The notes beneath the pieces are model-generated. The model made no database searches, had not been told where the DNA came from, and was given only the letters and a program-made list of their open reading frames with translations. Shown piece after piece: positions 62,874 to 64,000 of a DNA stretch of 64,000 nt; position 1 is the stretch's first letter; each line of letters begins with the position of its first letter. The translations under genes and the position numbers were made by a program. Origin of the DNA: Tunturiibacter gelidiferens. Lineage in GTDB: Bacteria; Acidobacteriota; Terriglobia; Terriglobales; Acidobacteriaceae. The DNA is taken from contig NZ_JACCCV010000002.1 in NCBI RefSeq assembly GCF_013410115.1, positions 496,001 to 560,000 of the forward strand, written 5' to 3'.

Positions 62874-63006
62874 CGCTACTTACCCAGTCTCACCGCATGA
62901 GTTAGCATTCGCGCCACACGCGAACCGCACTCTTCAACCCCCGCACCAAACCGAATCATCAAATCATCCAATACTCTGCGAAAATAAAGTAAGGAGCTAA
63001 ACGCAG

Positions 63007-63630
63007 TTGCCCACTACCCCCTTGATGACCGTGAGTGAATCCACCTCCTCATCCCGCCTCCGCGTAGGCGGCGCAACCGTGCGCAAGGCCAAGCTCCCTG
63101 ACGCCGTCAACATCTTCGATCTCGTCAACTCCCTCTCCGGCGACGGCACCCTCCTCCGCCGCAACTACGCCGAGATCTGCGAGAACATCCGCGACTTCGC
63201 CGTAGCCGAATCCCCCGTCGATGGAGACTCAGGCGGCGTCTTCCTCGGCTGCGGAGCACTCCACCTCTACGGCCCCCACCTCGCCGAAGTCCGCTCCATC
63301 GTCGTCAAGCCCGAAGCCAAGGGCCAGGGCGCAGGGGGCCGTCTCCTCCGCGCCCTCCTTGAAGAAGCCGAAGAGCAAAAGGTCACCGCCGTCTGCCTCT
63401 TCACCCGCATCCCCGACTTCTTCTTCCACTTCGGCTTCCGCGTAGTCGACCGCACCACCCTGCCCGACAAGATCTACAAGGACTGCCAGACCTGCCCGCG
63501 CCTCTACGCCTGCGACGAGGTAGCCATGGTCCGCGGCCCCCTACCCAAAATCGCGGTCCTCGGCCCATCACGCATAGCCCAGCCAGAACTAGTCAAGCTC
63601 CAAACCGGCGTAATCCCCCAAGCAGACTAA
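63007..63630 (+). CDS. argA: Short GNAT N-acetylglutamate synthase (ArgA-like)
   Basis: A 207-residue GNAT acetyltransferase. VRKAKLPDAVNIFDLVNSLS opens the domain, followed by FLGCGALHLYGPHLAEVRSI. The acetyl-CoA loop is VKPEAKGQGAGGRLL (about 99-113), and FFFHFGFRVVD follows. This order fits the short amino-acid N-acetyltransferases that start arginine synthesis in organisms lacking the long ArgA or using no ArgJ. Its place after argH supports this. The TTG at 63007 has AAGGAG ten bases upstream; an ATG at 63025 is the alternative. Two Cys in CQTCPRLYAC near residue 160 are unusual and may bind metal. Confidence 0.88.
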   Translation: MPTTPLMTVSESTSSSRLRVGGATVRKAKLPDAVNIFDLVNSLSGDGTLLRRNYAEICENIRDFAVAESPVDGDSGGVFLGCGALHLYGPHLAEVRSIVVKPEAKGQGAGGRLLRALLEEAEEQKVTAVCLFTRIPDFFFHFGFRVVDRTTLPDKIYKDCQTCPRLYACDEVAMVRGPLPKIAVLGPSRIAQPELVKLQTGVIPQAD

Positions 63631-63647
63631 AGCGGTTCTCCTACTTC

Positions 63648-63729
63648 CGACCAACGGGAGGACCGAGCAATTGATCGCGCCCAGACCGGAAGACGAGTCA
63701 CGAAGTGACCGCTCCACGCGCAGTGGGCC
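63648..63729. repeat. Second copy of the argC-associated REP-like repeat
   Basis: CGACCAACGGGA (63648-63659) and the 33-bp block starting GTCACGAAGTGACC (63697-63729) are both identical to the copy in argC. The spacer between them is longer here (37 bases against 23). It lies 18 bases after the acetyltransferase stop. Confidence 0.85.
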
Positions 63730-64000
63730 CGTCCGGCAGGACATCTCTTTCAACCACTCAAAAATAAATCTCAAAACCGTGGCGCATTTTTCGTCACTGA
63801 AAAAGTGACTGCTAACCCACCACGTTTACCATGCTTAAACACCACGTTTCACCACCCAAAACACCACGCCGCGCACCCACTGTTCGCAAAATCCCCCCTG
63901 TAAAACCCGCAAATCACCACGCCAGAAAATAATCCCTCACCAAGCGTGATAAAAACCATCCCGCTCCGAAAGCTGAACCTCCGTCTTAAACAGATCACTC
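63730..64000. other. CACCACG-rich non-coding stretch
   Basis: No gene is called from 63631 to the window end. Beyond the repeat there is a 6-bp hairpin (GTCACT/AGTGAC, 63793-63809). A run of CACCACG or CACCAC motifs follows at about 63818, 63840, 63850, 63863 and 63914. A 33-codon frame at 63831-63932 (MLKHHVSPPKTPRRAP) is composed mostly of these motifs and is not supported as a gene. Confidence 0.45.

Overview
The window looks like chromosomal DNA of an Acidobacteriota of subdivision 1 (Terriglobus / Edaphobacter / Granulicella type). This rests on family-level recognition: an acidobacterial duplicated permease (ADOP) at 580-3072, an Oar/Cna-type TonB-dependent receptor with an N-terminal carboxypeptidase-regulatory domain, a GWxTD protein, the futalosine-type menaquinone enzyme MqnD, many secreted proteins of unknown function, high GC with C-ending codons, and frequent TTG/GTG starts. 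No database search was possible. Product names rest on motifs, length and gene order.

Layout. 0-6 kb is housekeeping: a truncated SurA/PpiD-like gene, the ADOP permease, an FtsB-like division protein, BioY, MqnD and tRNA-Lys(CTT). 6-20 kb is a polysaccharide/amino-sugar locus: GH20 hexosaminidase, TonB-dependent receptor, exported TPR protein, LacI regulator, GH2 protein with exo-beta-D-glucosaminidase catalytic residues, an APC permease and a PfkB sugar kinase. Two nearly identical 19-bp imperfect palindromes, before the receptor and before the GH2 gene, look like LacI operators tying outer-membrane uptake to hydrolysis. 20-33 kb holds a GT4 glycogen-synthase-like enzyme, a CadC-like winged-helix/TPR regulator, several large secreted or outer-membrane proteins, and a MacA-like adaptor plus ATPase with no adjacent permease.

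33-40 kb is a minus-strand run: M24 peptidase, accB, accC, thiE and two APC permeases. 40-49 kb is mixed: Tat-exported phosphoesterase, a small HTH protein, a phosphofructokinase with PPi-type residues, a TonB-like protein with an unusual long cytoplasmic half, and an MBL / HAD phosphatase / long-chain acyl-CoA ligase / TetR group. 49.6-54.1 kb is gltB.

54.2-63.6 kb is an almost complete arginine cluster: argR-argC-argB-argD-argF-argG-(exported orphan)-argH-argA(GNAT). Two 14-bp ARG-box-like palindromes, exactly 21 bp centre to centre, precede argR. GltB makes glutamate and the short GNAT acetylates it. ArgB, ArgC and ArgD lead to N-acetylornithine, and ArgF, ArgG and ArgH make arginine. The deacetylation step (argE or argJ) is not in the window.

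The most notable non-genic signals are small dispersed repeats. One lies inside the translated N-terminus of ArgC and another inside the predicted N-terminus of an APC permease. A tandem 96-bp repeat downstream of argH carries a hairpin with a compensatory base-pair change between its two copies.
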